Part shown: positions 1 through 6,843 of the stretch, piece after piece
How positions within the stretch are numbered: the stretch's first letter is position 1
Layout of the letters: each line of letters starts with the position of its first letter
NCBI GenBank assembly: GCA_902803675.1
Contig: CADCQZ010000306.1
Span: 1-20,692 of the forward strand
Length of the DNA stretch: 20,692 nt
Direction of reading: 5' to 3'
Origin: an uncultured Eubacteriales bacterium
Lineage (GTDB): Bacteria > Bacillota_A > Clostridia > Christensenellales > Aristaeellaceae
The notes under the pieces: generated by a model
The model's input: only the letters and a program-made list of their open reading frames with translations
The model's database searches: none
Told to the model about the DNA's origin: nothing
Translations under genes and position numbers: made by a program

Positions 1-531
1 ATCTCATCGCACAAGGAAGTGCTGGAGATCATCGCCGACATGGCGGAGAAACTGCTGACCAAAAAGCAGGCCCGCTTCGTGGGCGACTGGCTGAAACTCA
101 AAAAGCTGCACGACGGGGACACGGTGAGGATCATCGGCCGGGAGACCACGTTTTTCGATATCGACTCCACCAAGGCGAAGCAGTATGGCTTTTGCATGGA
201 CCTGGGGAACGGCCGCAGACTGACCTGCTGCGGGGATGAGCCCTACAGCGAGCGCGAACGGCCGTACGCGGAGGGGAGCGACTGGCTGCTGCATGAGGCC
301 TTCTGCCTGTATGATCAGCGGGATATCTTCGACCCTTACGAGAAGCACCATTCCACGGTGCGGGACGCCTGCGAGACGGCGGAAAGGCTGAAGGTGAAAA
401 ACCTGGTGCTCTACCACACCGAGGACCGCACCATCGCGCAGAGAAAGAAACTGTACACGGAGGAAGGCAGGCGCTATTTCAGCGGCGGGCTGTATGTGCC
501 CGACGACCTGGAGACCATCGAGCTGGGATGA
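1..531 (+). CDS. MBL-fold metallo-hydrolase, RNase Z-like (5' truncated)
   Basis: This is the C-terminal 176 residues of a metallo-beta-lactamase fold protein; the reading frame is open to the left window edge, so the N-terminus and the HxHxDH motif lie outside. The visible part has the late metal-site elements of the RNase Z/ElaC-like group: an Asp in 'GSDWLLHEA' (codon 280-282), a His pair in 'YEKHHSTVRDA' (codons 346-351), and the final His in 'LVLYHTEDR' (codon 415-417). The order Asp, HxT, then His followed by a charged residue resembles tRNA 3'-processing RNase Z. Many Firmicutes carry RNase Z paralogues of unknown substrate, so a tRNase role is not assigned. A 10-bp inverted repeat follows the stop. 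The gene is probably separate from the downstream carbohydrate cluster. The fold is fairly certain; the substrate is unknown. Confidence 0.75.
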   Translation: MSSHKEVLEIIADMAEKLLTKKQARFVGDWLKLKKLHDGDTVRIIGRETTFFDIDSTKAKQYGFCMDLGNGRRLTCCGDEPYSERERPYAEGSDWLLHEAFCLYDQRDIFDPYEKHHSTVRDACETAERLKVKNLVLYHTEDRTIAQRKKLYTEEGRRYFSGGLYVPDDLETIELG

Positions 532-537
532 ACTGGT

Positions 538-566
538 ATGACCGGGAAAAAAGATATCCCGGTCAT
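538..566 (+). terminator. Hairpin after the MBL gene, weak terminator candidate
   Basis: A perfect 10-bp inverted repeat (atgaccggga / tcccggtcat) encloses a 9-nt A-rich loop, starting 7 nt after the stop codon. No T-run follows the rightward stem, so intrinsic termination would be weak. It may be an mRNA-stabilising 3' hairpin. Confidence 0.35.
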
Positions 567-569
567 GTA

Positions 570-599
570 TTGCATTTGGGCTCTGGATGATGGTATAAA
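570..599 (+). promoter_or_regulatory. Putative sigma-A promoter for the aldo/keto reductase gene
   Basis: A TTGCAT -35 (570-575) and TATAAA -10 (594-599) are separated by 18 bp. A TG one base upstream of the -10 gives an extended -10 element. It is the best promoter match in the gap and predicts a leader of about 90 nt before the start at 699. Confidence 0.5.
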
Positions 600-698
600 T
601 GAGGCGCGGAAAACATAAGGCCGGGATCCCGTGGATCTGGAGGTTCTCCGGGAGCGGCCTGACACGACTGATCAGATGGATGCGAGGGGGAATACAGC

Positions 699-1850
699 AT
701 GAGGTACAGACGGCTGGGGAAGACGGGCCTGATGGTGAGCGAAGTGGGCTTCGGGGGAGAGTGGCTGGAGCGGCATCCGGAGGAGCATTCCGTGGCCCTC
801 ATCCGACACGCCCACAGCCTGGGGATCAACATCATCGACTGCTGGATGCCCGATCCCAAGTCCCGGGACATCATCGGCAAGGCCATCGCGGAGGATCCGT
901 CGGGCTGGTATGTGCAGGGGCACATCGGGTCCACCTGGCAGTCCGGGCAGTACACCCGCACCCGGGACGTGGATAAATGCCGTATCGCTTTCGAGGATCT
1001 GCTCGCCCGCCTGGGGACGGGCTATGTGGAGCTGGGCATGATCCACTATGTGGACAGGGAGGATGAATGGGAGACAGTGTCCCGCCCCGGGCCCTATCTG
1101 GCTTACGTGCTGGACTTGAAAGCGCGGGGGAAGATCCGCCATATCGGCCTTTCCACCCACAATCCCGTGATCGCGAGAAAGGCTGCGGAAAGCGGGTTTA
1201 TCGAGATGATCCTGTTCAGCGTCAATCCGGCTTTTGACCTGATGCCCCCGACGGACGATATCGAGAATTATTTCGCGGCGCAGTACGACGAGGCTCTGCG
1301 GGGCATGGATCCCGTGCGGGCGGACATGTATGCCGCCTGCGAGAGCCTGGATGTGGGCATCACCTGCATGAAGCCCTTCGCCGGCGGCCGCCTGTTCGAT
1401 GAGAAGCGCTCGCCATTCGGCGCGGCGCTCACGCCGGTGCAGTGCATTCATTACTGCCTGACCCGGCCCGCCGTATCATCGGTGCTCTGCGGATATGATA
1501 CCCCGGATCAGGTAGACGCCGCCGCGGCTTACGAGACCGCCGGTGACGCCGAGAAGGATTACGCGACCGTACTGGCCCGGGCCCCCAGGCACAGCTATTT
1601 CGGCGGGGAGTGCACCTACTGCGGGCACTGCCGGCCCTGCCCGAAGGACATCGATATCGCCATGGTGTCCAAGCTCTATGACCTGGCGGTGATGCAGCCG
1701 GAAGTGCCCGCGTCGTTGAAGGAGCATTACCTGGCCCTTGAGCATCACGCGGGGGAGTGCGTTTCCTGCGGCGGCTGCGAGAAGCGCTGCCCCTTCGGGG
1801 TGAAGGTCGCGGAACGCATGAAAAAGGCGGCGGCGCTGTTCGGGAAATAA
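699..1850 (+). CDS. Aldo/keto reductase family protein with C-terminal 2x[4Fe-4S] ferredoxin domain
   Basis: A 383-aa protein with an AKR TIM barrel (about residues 1-270; opening 'RRLGKTGLMVSEVGFGG') followed by two cysteine clusters. CTYCGHCRPCP lies near residues 304-314 and CVSCGGCEKRCP near 354-365, the usual ferredoxin tail of the Fe-S AKR subfamily. Of the AKR catalytic tetrad, D47 and H116 are in place. The Tyr position after D47 reads Asp52 ('DCWMPDP') and the Lys position reads His75 ('VQGHIG'). The standard NAD(P)H carbonyl-reduction mechanism is therefore doubtful, and an Fe-S linked redox or non-redox role is possible. The start has a GAGGGGG ribosome site upstream. It is probably transcribed alone, with a promoter at 570-599 and a terminator at 1870-1904. 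It could process a sugar intermediate for the neighbouring cluster, but that is inference from position only. Confidence 0.85.
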   Translation: MRYRRLGKTGLMVSEVGFGGEWLERHPEEHSVALIRHAHSLGINIIDCWMPDPKSRDIIGKAIAEDPSGWYVQGHIGSTWQSGQYTRTRDVDKCRIAFEDLLARLGTGYVELGMIHYVDREDEWETVSRPGPYLAYVLDLKARGKIRHIGLSTHNPVIARKAAESGFIEMILFSVNPAFDLMPPTDDIENYFAAQYDEALRGMDPVRADMYAACESLDVGITCMKPFAGGRLFDEKRSPFGAALTPVQCIHYCLTRPAVSSVLCGYDTPDQVDAAAAYETAGDAEKDYATVLARAPRHSYFGGECTYCGHCRPCPKDIDIAMVSKLYDLAVMQPEVPASLKEHYLALEHHAGECVSCGGCEKRCPFGVKVAERMKKAAALFGK

Positions 1851-1869
1851 CGGCCGTTCCATATGCCCG

Positions 1870-1904
1870 GCCCGGTGACCGAAAGGTCTTCCGGGCTTTT
1901 TGTT
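1870..1904 (+). terminator. Rho-independent terminator after the aldo/keto reductase
   Basis: GCCCGG (1870-1875) pairs with CCGGGC (1891-1896), and GACC pairs with GGTC across a GAAA tetraloop. A small internal loop separates the two stems, and TTTTTGTT follows. This is a textbook intrinsic terminator 20 nt after the stop. Confidence 0.9.
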
Positions 1905-1915
1905 GTCCGGATATG

Positions 1916-1992
1916 GATAAAACGGCCGATAAATGGATAAATACATTAAAAATTGATAAGGAATTGATGATTACGGTATATTTATCATTGAT
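1916..1992 (+). promoter_or_regulatory. AT-rich repeat island upstream of the importer promoter (candidate regulator site)
   Basis: Three GATAAA copies start at 1916, 1928 and 1936. Three same-strand ATTGAT copies start at 1952, 1963 and 1987, the first two one helical turn (11 bp) apart. This AT-rich stretch sits directly upstream of a promoter with a poor -35. That arrangement suits an AraC-type activator such as the YesN-like regulator encoded at 5326. Binding is inferred, not shown. Confidence 0.4.
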
Positions 1993-2009
1993 TTCCAGCG
2001 GGATATAAT
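1981..2009 (+). promoter_or_regulatory. Putative promoter of the ABC importer operon
   Basis: A perfect TATAAT -10 (2004-2009) is preceded by 17 bp and a weak TTTATC -35 (1981-1986). The predicted leader is about 55 nt and contains GGAC-gag-GTCC, a small hairpin. The poor -35 suggests activator dependence. Confidence 0.6.
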
Positions 2010-2070
2010 ATCATCATCAAAGGAGGCCCGGACGAGGTCCCCTAACAAAATACTTGAAGGAGGCATCCCT

Positions 2071-3336
2071 ATGAAAAAGATCTTGGCACTGTTGCTGGCG
2101 CTGATGATGACGCTGTCCCTGTGCAGCATCGCGATGGCTGATGATGAGATCACCATCACCGTGTTCCACTACATGGCTCAGGACGCCAAGCAGGCCGGTC
2201 TGGACGCCATCGAGGCGGCCTACACCGCGGAGCATCCCAACGTCAAGTTCCAGAACATCTATTACAACCAGGGCACCGACTACTTCCCGCAGCTGTCCAC
2301 GGCCCTGTCTTCCGGCCAGCAGCCCAACGTGATCATGGGCAACCCGGGCCTGTATCCGGACCTGGTGGAGGAAGGCTACGTCATGGACCTGACCGATAAC
2401 GAGATGATCAAGGCCATGAACCTGCCCGCCGGCGATCTGGGCGACGTGAGCGCCAACGGCAAGATCTACGGCTTCCCGATCGACTTCAAGACCTGGGGCG
2501 TGTTCTACAACACCGAGATCTTCGCCGCCAACGGCCTGGAAGTGCCCAAGACCCTCACCGAGCTCAATGCCCTGCAGGACAAGCTGGCCGAGCTGGGCAT
2601 CGACGCCTATGTGCATTCCTTCAATGACGCCGTGTACGGCGATATCGAGTGGCGCAACACCTTCTGGACCCGCGCGCTGGCCGCCGGCGACAGGGACATC
2701 TTCGAGCGCCTGATGAACGGCGACGCCAAGTGGGTGGATCTGCCCTACGCGGCGGAAGCCCTGGACAACATCGCCCTGCGCCTGAAGAACGCCCGCCCCG
2801 ACGCCATGAGCAACACCCAGGACATGGCCCTGGAAGTGTTCTGCTCCGGCGGTGCCGCCATGCGGTATGACGGCTCCTGGAACATCGGCTCCATGCTCAA
2901 CAAGAAGCCGCAGTTCGAGATCGGCTACTTCCTGGTGCCCATCGATGACGAAGGCTCCGCCAAGCTGAACGTGCAGGTGGACCAGAGCTTCATGGTGAAC
3001 CCGCAGGCTGACAATGCCGACGTGGCCCTCGACTTCATGGAGTACTGGCTCAGCCAGGGCGTTGCCTGGTCCGAGATGAGCCAGATGCCTCTGAACACCG
3101 GCGTGGTGTCCGACAAGCTGCTGCCCATGGTCCGCACGCTGGCCGAGATCAAGAAGAGCGGCGACATCGCCCACTACGGCGACTTCACCAAGCCCCTGAC
3201 CTCCGCCTTCACCACCGCGCTGCGCACCGAGCTGACCGCCTATGTGGAGAGCTGCATCACCGGCGGCGGCATGACCGTACAGCAGGCCCTGGAGAACCTG
3301 GACGCCGCCTTCGCCGATGTCCGCGCCCTGAACTAA
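2071..3336 (+). CDS. Carbohydrate ABC transporter substrate-binding protein (family 1)
   Basis: A 421-aa extracellular sugar-binding protein that should capture the substrate and deliver it to the two permeases downstream. The N-terminus is a classical signal peptide (KK, then a Leu/Ala/Met hydrophobic core to about residue 20). The most likely cleavage is signal-peptidase I after A-M-A (residue 23, before DDE). The only early Cys (C18, in 'LSLC') is a poor lipobox, which is unusual for a Gram-positive binding protein. The mature part has the family 1 layout: 'ITVFHYMAQD' beta-strand start, 'FPQLSTALSSGQQPNVIMG' near residue 80, 'GKIYGFPIDFKTWGVFYNTEIF' hinge region near 130-150, 'GGAAMRYDGSW' near 270. 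The AAGGAGG site 8 nt before ATG fixes the start. The ligand cannot be told from sequence. Confidence 0.93.
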   Translation: MKKILALLLALMMTLSLCSIAMADDEITITVFHYMAQDAKQAGLDAIEAAYTAEHPNVKFQNIYYNQGTDYFPQLSTALSSGQQPNVIMGNPGLYPDLVEEGYVMDLTDNEMIKAMNLPAGDLGDVSANGKIYGFPIDFKTWGVFYNTEIFAANGLEVPKTLTELNALQDKLAELGIDAYVHSFNDAVYGDIEWRNTFWTRALAAGDRDIFERLMNGDAKWVDLPYAAEALDNIALRLKNARPDAMSNTQDMALEVFCSGGAAMRYDGSWNIGSMLNKKPQFEIGYFLVPIDDEGSAKLNVQVDQSFMVNPQADNADVALDFMEYWLSQGVAWSEMSQMPLNTGVVSDKLLPMVRTLAEIKKSGDIAHYGDFTKPLTSAFTTALRTELTAYVESCITGGGMTVQQALENLDAAFADVRALN

Positions 3337-3370
3337 AAGCTTAAAGACCCATCAGTAACCGGCACTGTAC

Positions 3371-3410
3371 GCGGGCCGCTCGCGATCACAAGCGGGCGGC
3401 CCGCTCTTTT
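3371..3410 (+). terminator. Intercistronic terminator/attenuator between binding protein and permeases
   Basis: GCGGGCCGC pairs with GCGGCCCGC, extended by CGC/GCG across one mismatch; the loop is about 8 nt and CTCTTTT follows. Its place between binding protein and permease genes fits partial termination, giving more binding protein than membrane subunits. Confidence 0.75.
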
Positions 3411-3453
3411 GAAGAAATGTGAAAGCGCAATCTGCCAGACGGGGGCTTGAAAG

Positions 3454-4344
3454 ATGAGCAAAGCGGCATCCGGTGCAAAGGGGAAGAGGAGACTGACGGC
3501 TTACGCTGTGCGTGAGCACGGCGGCAATATCCTGTTCATGCTGCCTGCCTTCGCGCTGTTCGCGTTCGTGGAGCTGGTCCCCTTCCTGCAGAGCATCCCC
3601 ATCTCCTTCACGGACAAAAAGGCGATCTTCGCCAAAAGCTGGAACTTCGTCGGGTTCGAGAACTATGTGAAGCTGCTGACCAACAACAGCTTCCTGCAGA
3701 CCTTTTTCAACACCGCGCATTTCACCATCCTGTATATCATCGGCGCCAATATCCTGGGCCTCATGTTCGCCCTGATGATCTGGAAGGGCAGCCGGTTCAA
3801 CAACATCGTGCGCACCCTTTTGTTCATGCCCTTCACCGTGTCCCTGGTGGCCTCCACGAAGGTGTGGAGCTACGTGTACACGGATGTGCTCATGCCTCTG
3901 ACCGGGCAGCCCAGCCCCCTGGGGCTGTCGAACCAGGTGATCGCCGGGCTTTCCGTGATCGCCATATGGCGGGACATGGGATACTGCATGCTGATCTATA
4001 TCGCCGGATTGCAGTCCATCCCCCTGGAATACTATGAGGCGGCCAACGTGGAGGGCGCGGGCTGGTGGACCAAGTTCAGGAAGATCACCCTGCCCATGCT
4101 GATGCCGGCCATCACCTCCAATGTGACGCTGATCCTGGCCTGGGGCCTGAGGTGCTTCGACTACTCCCAGATGGTCATAACGATGAAGGCGGCCAAGACC
4201 ACAGCCGTGTTCGTCTATGAATATATCTTCGGCAACTCCAGGGCCGGGATCGGCCAGAGCGCGGCCATCATCCTCACCCTGGTACTGGTGATCCTGACCA
4301 ACGTGATCACCACCGTCCTGCGCAGAAAGGAGGTCGAGCTGTGA
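3454..4344 (+). CDS. Carbohydrate ABC transporter permease, MalF/UgpA type
   Basis: A 296-aa inner-membrane permease with about six hydrophobic segments, the first near residues 25-50 ('NILFMLPAFALFAFVELVPF'). The cytoplasmic EAA loop near residues 192-220 ('EYYEAANVEGAGWWTKFRKI' then TLP) is where the ATPase docks. Length and pattern match the MalF-type partner without the long periplasmic insertion of enteric MalF. It follows the binding-protein gene after the 3371-3410 hairpin and overlaps the next permease at its stop, so the two are translationally coupled. A ribosome site (GGGGG, 3441-3445) lies 8 nt before the ATG. Confidence 0.93.
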   Translation: MSKAASGAKGKRRLTAYAVREHGGNILFMLPAFALFAFVELVPFLQSIPISFTDKKAIFAKSWNFVGFENYVKLLTNNSFLQTFFNTAHFTILYIIGANILGLMFALMIWKGSRFNNIVRTLLFMPFTVSLVASTKVWSYVYTDVLMPLTGQPSPLGLSNQVIAGLSVIAIWRDMGYCMLIYIAGLQSIPLEYYEAANVEGAGWWTKFRKITLPMLMPAITSNVTLILAWGLRCFDYSQMVITMKAAKTTAVFVYEYIFGNSRAGIGQSAAIILTLVLVILTNVITTVLRRKEVEL

Positions 4345-5213
4345 TGACGACTTCCGCCGTGCGGCGCCCCATGAGCGCCTCCGCCAAAAAGGCGCGGGCC
4401 CTGAACATCCTGCGCGTCATCTGTCTGGTCATCATCGTGCTGATCGTGCTGATCCCCTTTTACATCAGCTTCCTTTATTCCTTCAAGACCCATTCGGACA
4501 TCAGCCTCAACCGCCTGGCCTGGCCCAAACATCCCACGCTGGAAAACTATATCCGCGTGATCCGGGAAAACAAGTATGTGGCCATCGGCTTTAAAAACAG
4601 CCTGCTCACCACCCTGCCCACCGTGGCGATCCTGCTGCTGTGCACATCCATGGCGTCCTACATCCTGGCCCGGTATAATTCGCCCTTCTACAAGGTGATG
4701 TACTCCATCTTCATCAGCGGCGTGCTGGTGCCCTTCCAGTGCATCATGCTCCCGCTGTACATGAATATCTACAATATCGGCCTGGTGAGCACCAACTTAG
4801 GCTTCATCCTGGCCCGATCGGGGCTGCAGGTGTCCATCAGCGTGCTGGCCATCACAGGCTTCGTCAAATCCATCCCCCGGGAGCTGGAACAGGCCGCCAG
4901 TATCGACGGCTGCACCAAATTCGCCACTTTCTGGCGGATCGTGTTTCCCTTGATGGCGCCCATCAACATCACCCAGGGCGTGCTCAACACCCTGTATGTA
5001 TGGAACGATTACTCCACCGCTGTGGTGCTCTTGAGGGAGGATTCCAGCCGCACGCTGCCTTTGGCCCAGATCATCTATTTCGGCGAGAACATGAGCGAGC
5101 TCAACCTGGCCTTCGCCTTCTTTATGCTGGCCATGATCCCGGTGCTCATATTGTATCTGTGCACCCAGCGGTTCATCGTCGCGGGCATCCTGTCCGGCGC
5201 GGTCAAGGGATGA
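4341..5213 (+). CDS. Carbohydrate ABC transporter permease, MalG/UgpE type
   Basis: A 290-aa second permease subunit. The first membrane span is near residues 27-52 ('VICLVIIVLIVLIPFYISFL'). The EAA loop near 181-207 ('ELEQAASIDGCTKFATFWRI' then VFPLMAP) matches the MalG-type consensus. The C-terminus 'RFIVAGILSGAVKG' is the standard ending of this subunit. The start is GTG 4341 or ATG 4344, both overlapping the upstream stop; AAAGGAGG (4326-4333) spaces better with the GTG. No ATP-binding subunit follows, so the pair probably uses a shared MsmX/UgpC-type ATPase encoded elsewhere. Confidence 0.93.
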   Translation: MMTTSAVRRPMSASAKKARALNILRVICLVIIVLIVLIPFYISFLYSFKTHSDISLNRLAWPKHPTLENYIRVIRENKYVAIGFKNSLLTTLPTVAILLLCTSMASYILARYNSPFYKVMYSIFISGVLVPFQCIMLPLYMNIYNIGLVSTNLGFILARSGLQVSISVLAITGFVKSIPRELEQAASIDGCTKFATFWRIVFPLMAPINITQGVLNTLYVWNDYSTAVVLLREDSSRTLPLAQIIYFGENMSELNLAFAFFMLAMIPVLILYLCTQRFIVAGILSGAVKG

Positions 5214-5237
5214 GAGCTTTGTCCCGGATGAACTTTT

Positions 5238-5268
5238 AAAAGGCGGATTGCCATCAGTCCGCCTTTTT
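5238..5268 (+). terminator. Terminator of the importer operon
   Basis: AAAAGGCGGA (5238-5247) pairs perfectly with TCCGCCTTTT (5258-5267) around a 10-nt loop, and the right arm runs into a T5 tract. It lies 24 nt after the permease stop. The flanking A-run means it could also work leftward. Confidence 0.9.
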
Positions 5269-5276
5269 GGTATGAT
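5248..5276 (+). promoter_or_regulatory. Promoter of the YesN/YesM pair, nested in the terminator
   Basis: TTGCCA (5248-5253) and TATGAT (5271-5276) are exactly 17 bp apart, and a TG before the -10 makes it an extended -10. The -35 hexamer lies entirely in the loop of the preceding terminator. This is a strong, probably constitutive sigma-A match. Confidence 0.7.
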
Positions 5277-5310
5277 ATAAACACGATCAACGCGATATAG
5301 TTCATGTATG

Positions 5311-5316
5311 AAAGGG
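5311..5316 (+). promoter_or_regulatory. Ribosome binding site deciding the response-regulator start
   Basis: AAAGGG lies 9 nt before ATG 5326. The in-frame ATG at 5308 has no such site upstream, so 5326 is chosen. Confidence 0.6.
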
Positions 5317-5325
5317 TCTTTGTAT

Positions 5326-6843
5326 ATGCGGCTGAAGGTCGTCATCGTGGAGGACAATCTGCTTACCATCCGGTCGTTGACGGAAACGATCGACTGGGAC
5401 GCGCTGGACTGTGACATCGTGGGCACCGCCAGGGACGGGGATACGGGCAAACAGGTGATCCTGGATACGAAGCCCGACATCCTACTGTCCGATATCCGCA
5501 TGCCCCAGTGCGACGGGCTGGACATGATCGAGGCGGTGCGGGCCGATATCCCGGACTGCAAGATCATCATCATCACCGGGTACGACCAGTTCCAGTACGC
5601 CAGCCGCGCCATCAAGATGGCCGTGTTCGATTACCTGCTCAAGCCCATCCGCAACGACGAGGTGATCGGCGCCGTGAAACGGGCGGGCGAGGAGATCTTA
5701 AAGCGCCGTTCCGAGGCTGACAGTCTTCAGGAGATGGACCGGTTCCGCCGGCAGGCTCAGCTGCTGAGCCTGCTCACAAATCCCGCCCAGAAAGGCCAGG
5801 GCGTGCACACCATCATCGAGGGCCTGGGCGTGAGCTTCGAGGCCTACTATATCATGACCGTGCAGATGGACGGTGAGGAGGCCTTCTCCCAGAGCGCGCT
5901 GAACCATCTGGACCGCGTCATCGCCGGGAAACACGCCGAGGCGGTCACCTGCCTTCTGTATGACACCCTGGTGGCTTTCGTCACCCGCGGGAGGATGGAC
6001 GACACCTGGCGCGCGGAGGCGGAGGGGCTCGCGGACAGCATCATCCGTGAGATGGCCATGCCCGTGCATATCGGGGTGAGCGGGCAGAACCGCTCCACCC
6101 ACGAGATCCGGCAGGTGTACCAGCAGTCCCGCCAGGCCATGTGGGAAGCGGCGCTGCTGAAGGAAAAGAGCTCTTCCGTGGTGTTCTACGCGAAGGAGCA
6201 GGACCGGCATCTGCCCAGCCAGCAGATCGCCGAGTTCAACGCCCGCATCGCGTCTCTCATCGAGGTGGCGGAACTGAGCGATGACTCCGCCCGGCGCGCC
6301 GCTCAGGAGCTGGTGGCCCTGAGCGGGCATCAGTACAGCCAGCTGCGCGCCCTGATCGCCATGTACTCCCTGGAGCTGAGAAAGAAATTCGGCGCCCCGG
6401 CGGACCTGACCACGGACCAGGCCATGTATGAGAGCTGGTTCGTGACCAGGCCCGACGAGGTGGAGGCGTGTCTGCTCAAAATGTGCGCCGCGCTGCGCCA
6501 GGGCAGCGAGGAACACTATTCGCTGCTCACGCAGAACACCCTGCAGTATATCAAGCTGCACGCCGTGGAGGGCCTGCAGCTCAACACCGTGGCGGACATG
6601 ATGTGCGTGAGCGGTAATTATCTGTCCGCCCTGATACGCAAGGAGACGGGCATCACCTATCATGAGCATGTGCTCAATGCCAAGATGGCCGTGGCGCGCA
6701 CCATGCTGTCCGATCCCCGCATCCTGGTGGAGGAGGTGGCCCACGCGGTGGGCTACAGCAATTACATCTCCTTTTATAACGCTTTCAAGCGCGTGGAGCA
6801 TATGACTCCCACGGAGTACCGCAACGGGAAGGTGACGATGTGA
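5326..6843 (+). CDS. YesN-like response regulator, receiver plus AraC-type DNA-binding domain
   Basis: A 505-aa transcription factor, the predicted partner of the kinase encoded next. The N-terminal receiver (about 1-120) has the acidic pair E9-D10, the phospho-acceptor D56 in 'LLSDIRMPQCDG', and the conserved Lys in 'FDYLLKPI'. A long middle region (about 130-395) is the variable linker typical of YesN proteins. The last roughly 100 residues hold two AraC helix-turn-helix units: 'LNTVADMMCVSGNYLSALIR' and 'VEEVAHAVGYSNYISFYNAF' before 'HMTPTEYRN'. Members usually activate adjacent sugar importer genes, so the importer at 2071-5213 is the likely target. The stop overlaps the kinase start by 4 nt (GTGA), so the two are coupled. 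Confidence 0.93.
   Translation: MRLKVVIVEDNLLTIRSLTETIDWDALDCDIVGTARDGDTGKQVILDTKPDILLSDIRMPQCDGLDMIEAVRADIPDCKIIIITGYDQFQYASRAIKMAVFDYLLKPIRNDEVIGAVKRAGEEILKRRSEADSLQEMDRFRRQAQLLSLLTNPAQKGQGVHTIIEGLGVSFEAYYIMTVQMDGEEAFSQSALNHLDRVIAGKHAEAVTCLLYDTLVAFVTRGRMDDTWRAEAEGLADSIIREMAMPVHIGVSGQNRSTHEIRQVYQQSRQAMWEAALLKEKSSSVVFYAKEQDRHLPSQQIAEFNARIASLIEVAELSDDSARRAAQELVALSGHQYSQLRALIAMYSLELRKKFGAPADLTTDQAMYESWFVTRPDEVEACLLKMCAALRQGSEEHYSLLTQNTLQYIKLHAVEGLQLNTVADMMCVSGNYLSALIRKETGITYHEHVLNAKMAVARTMLSDPRILVEEVAHAVGYSNYISFYNAFKRVEHMTPTEYRNGKVTM

Noticed and set aside
599..976. Small ORF starting in the leader of the aldo/keto reductase gene
   Set aside because: Its ATG overlaps the predicted -10 element, it lacks a ribosome site, and most of it overlaps the aldo/keto reductase in another frame.
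2017..3174. 385-aa open frame on the minus strand
   Set aside because: Shadow of the substrate-binding protein gene; low-complexity Val/His/Gly-rich translation.
3419..3432. Possible catabolite-responsive element (tgaaagcgcaatct)
   Set aside because: It fails the palindromic consensus at two conserved positions and lies downstream of the terminator, not at a promoter.
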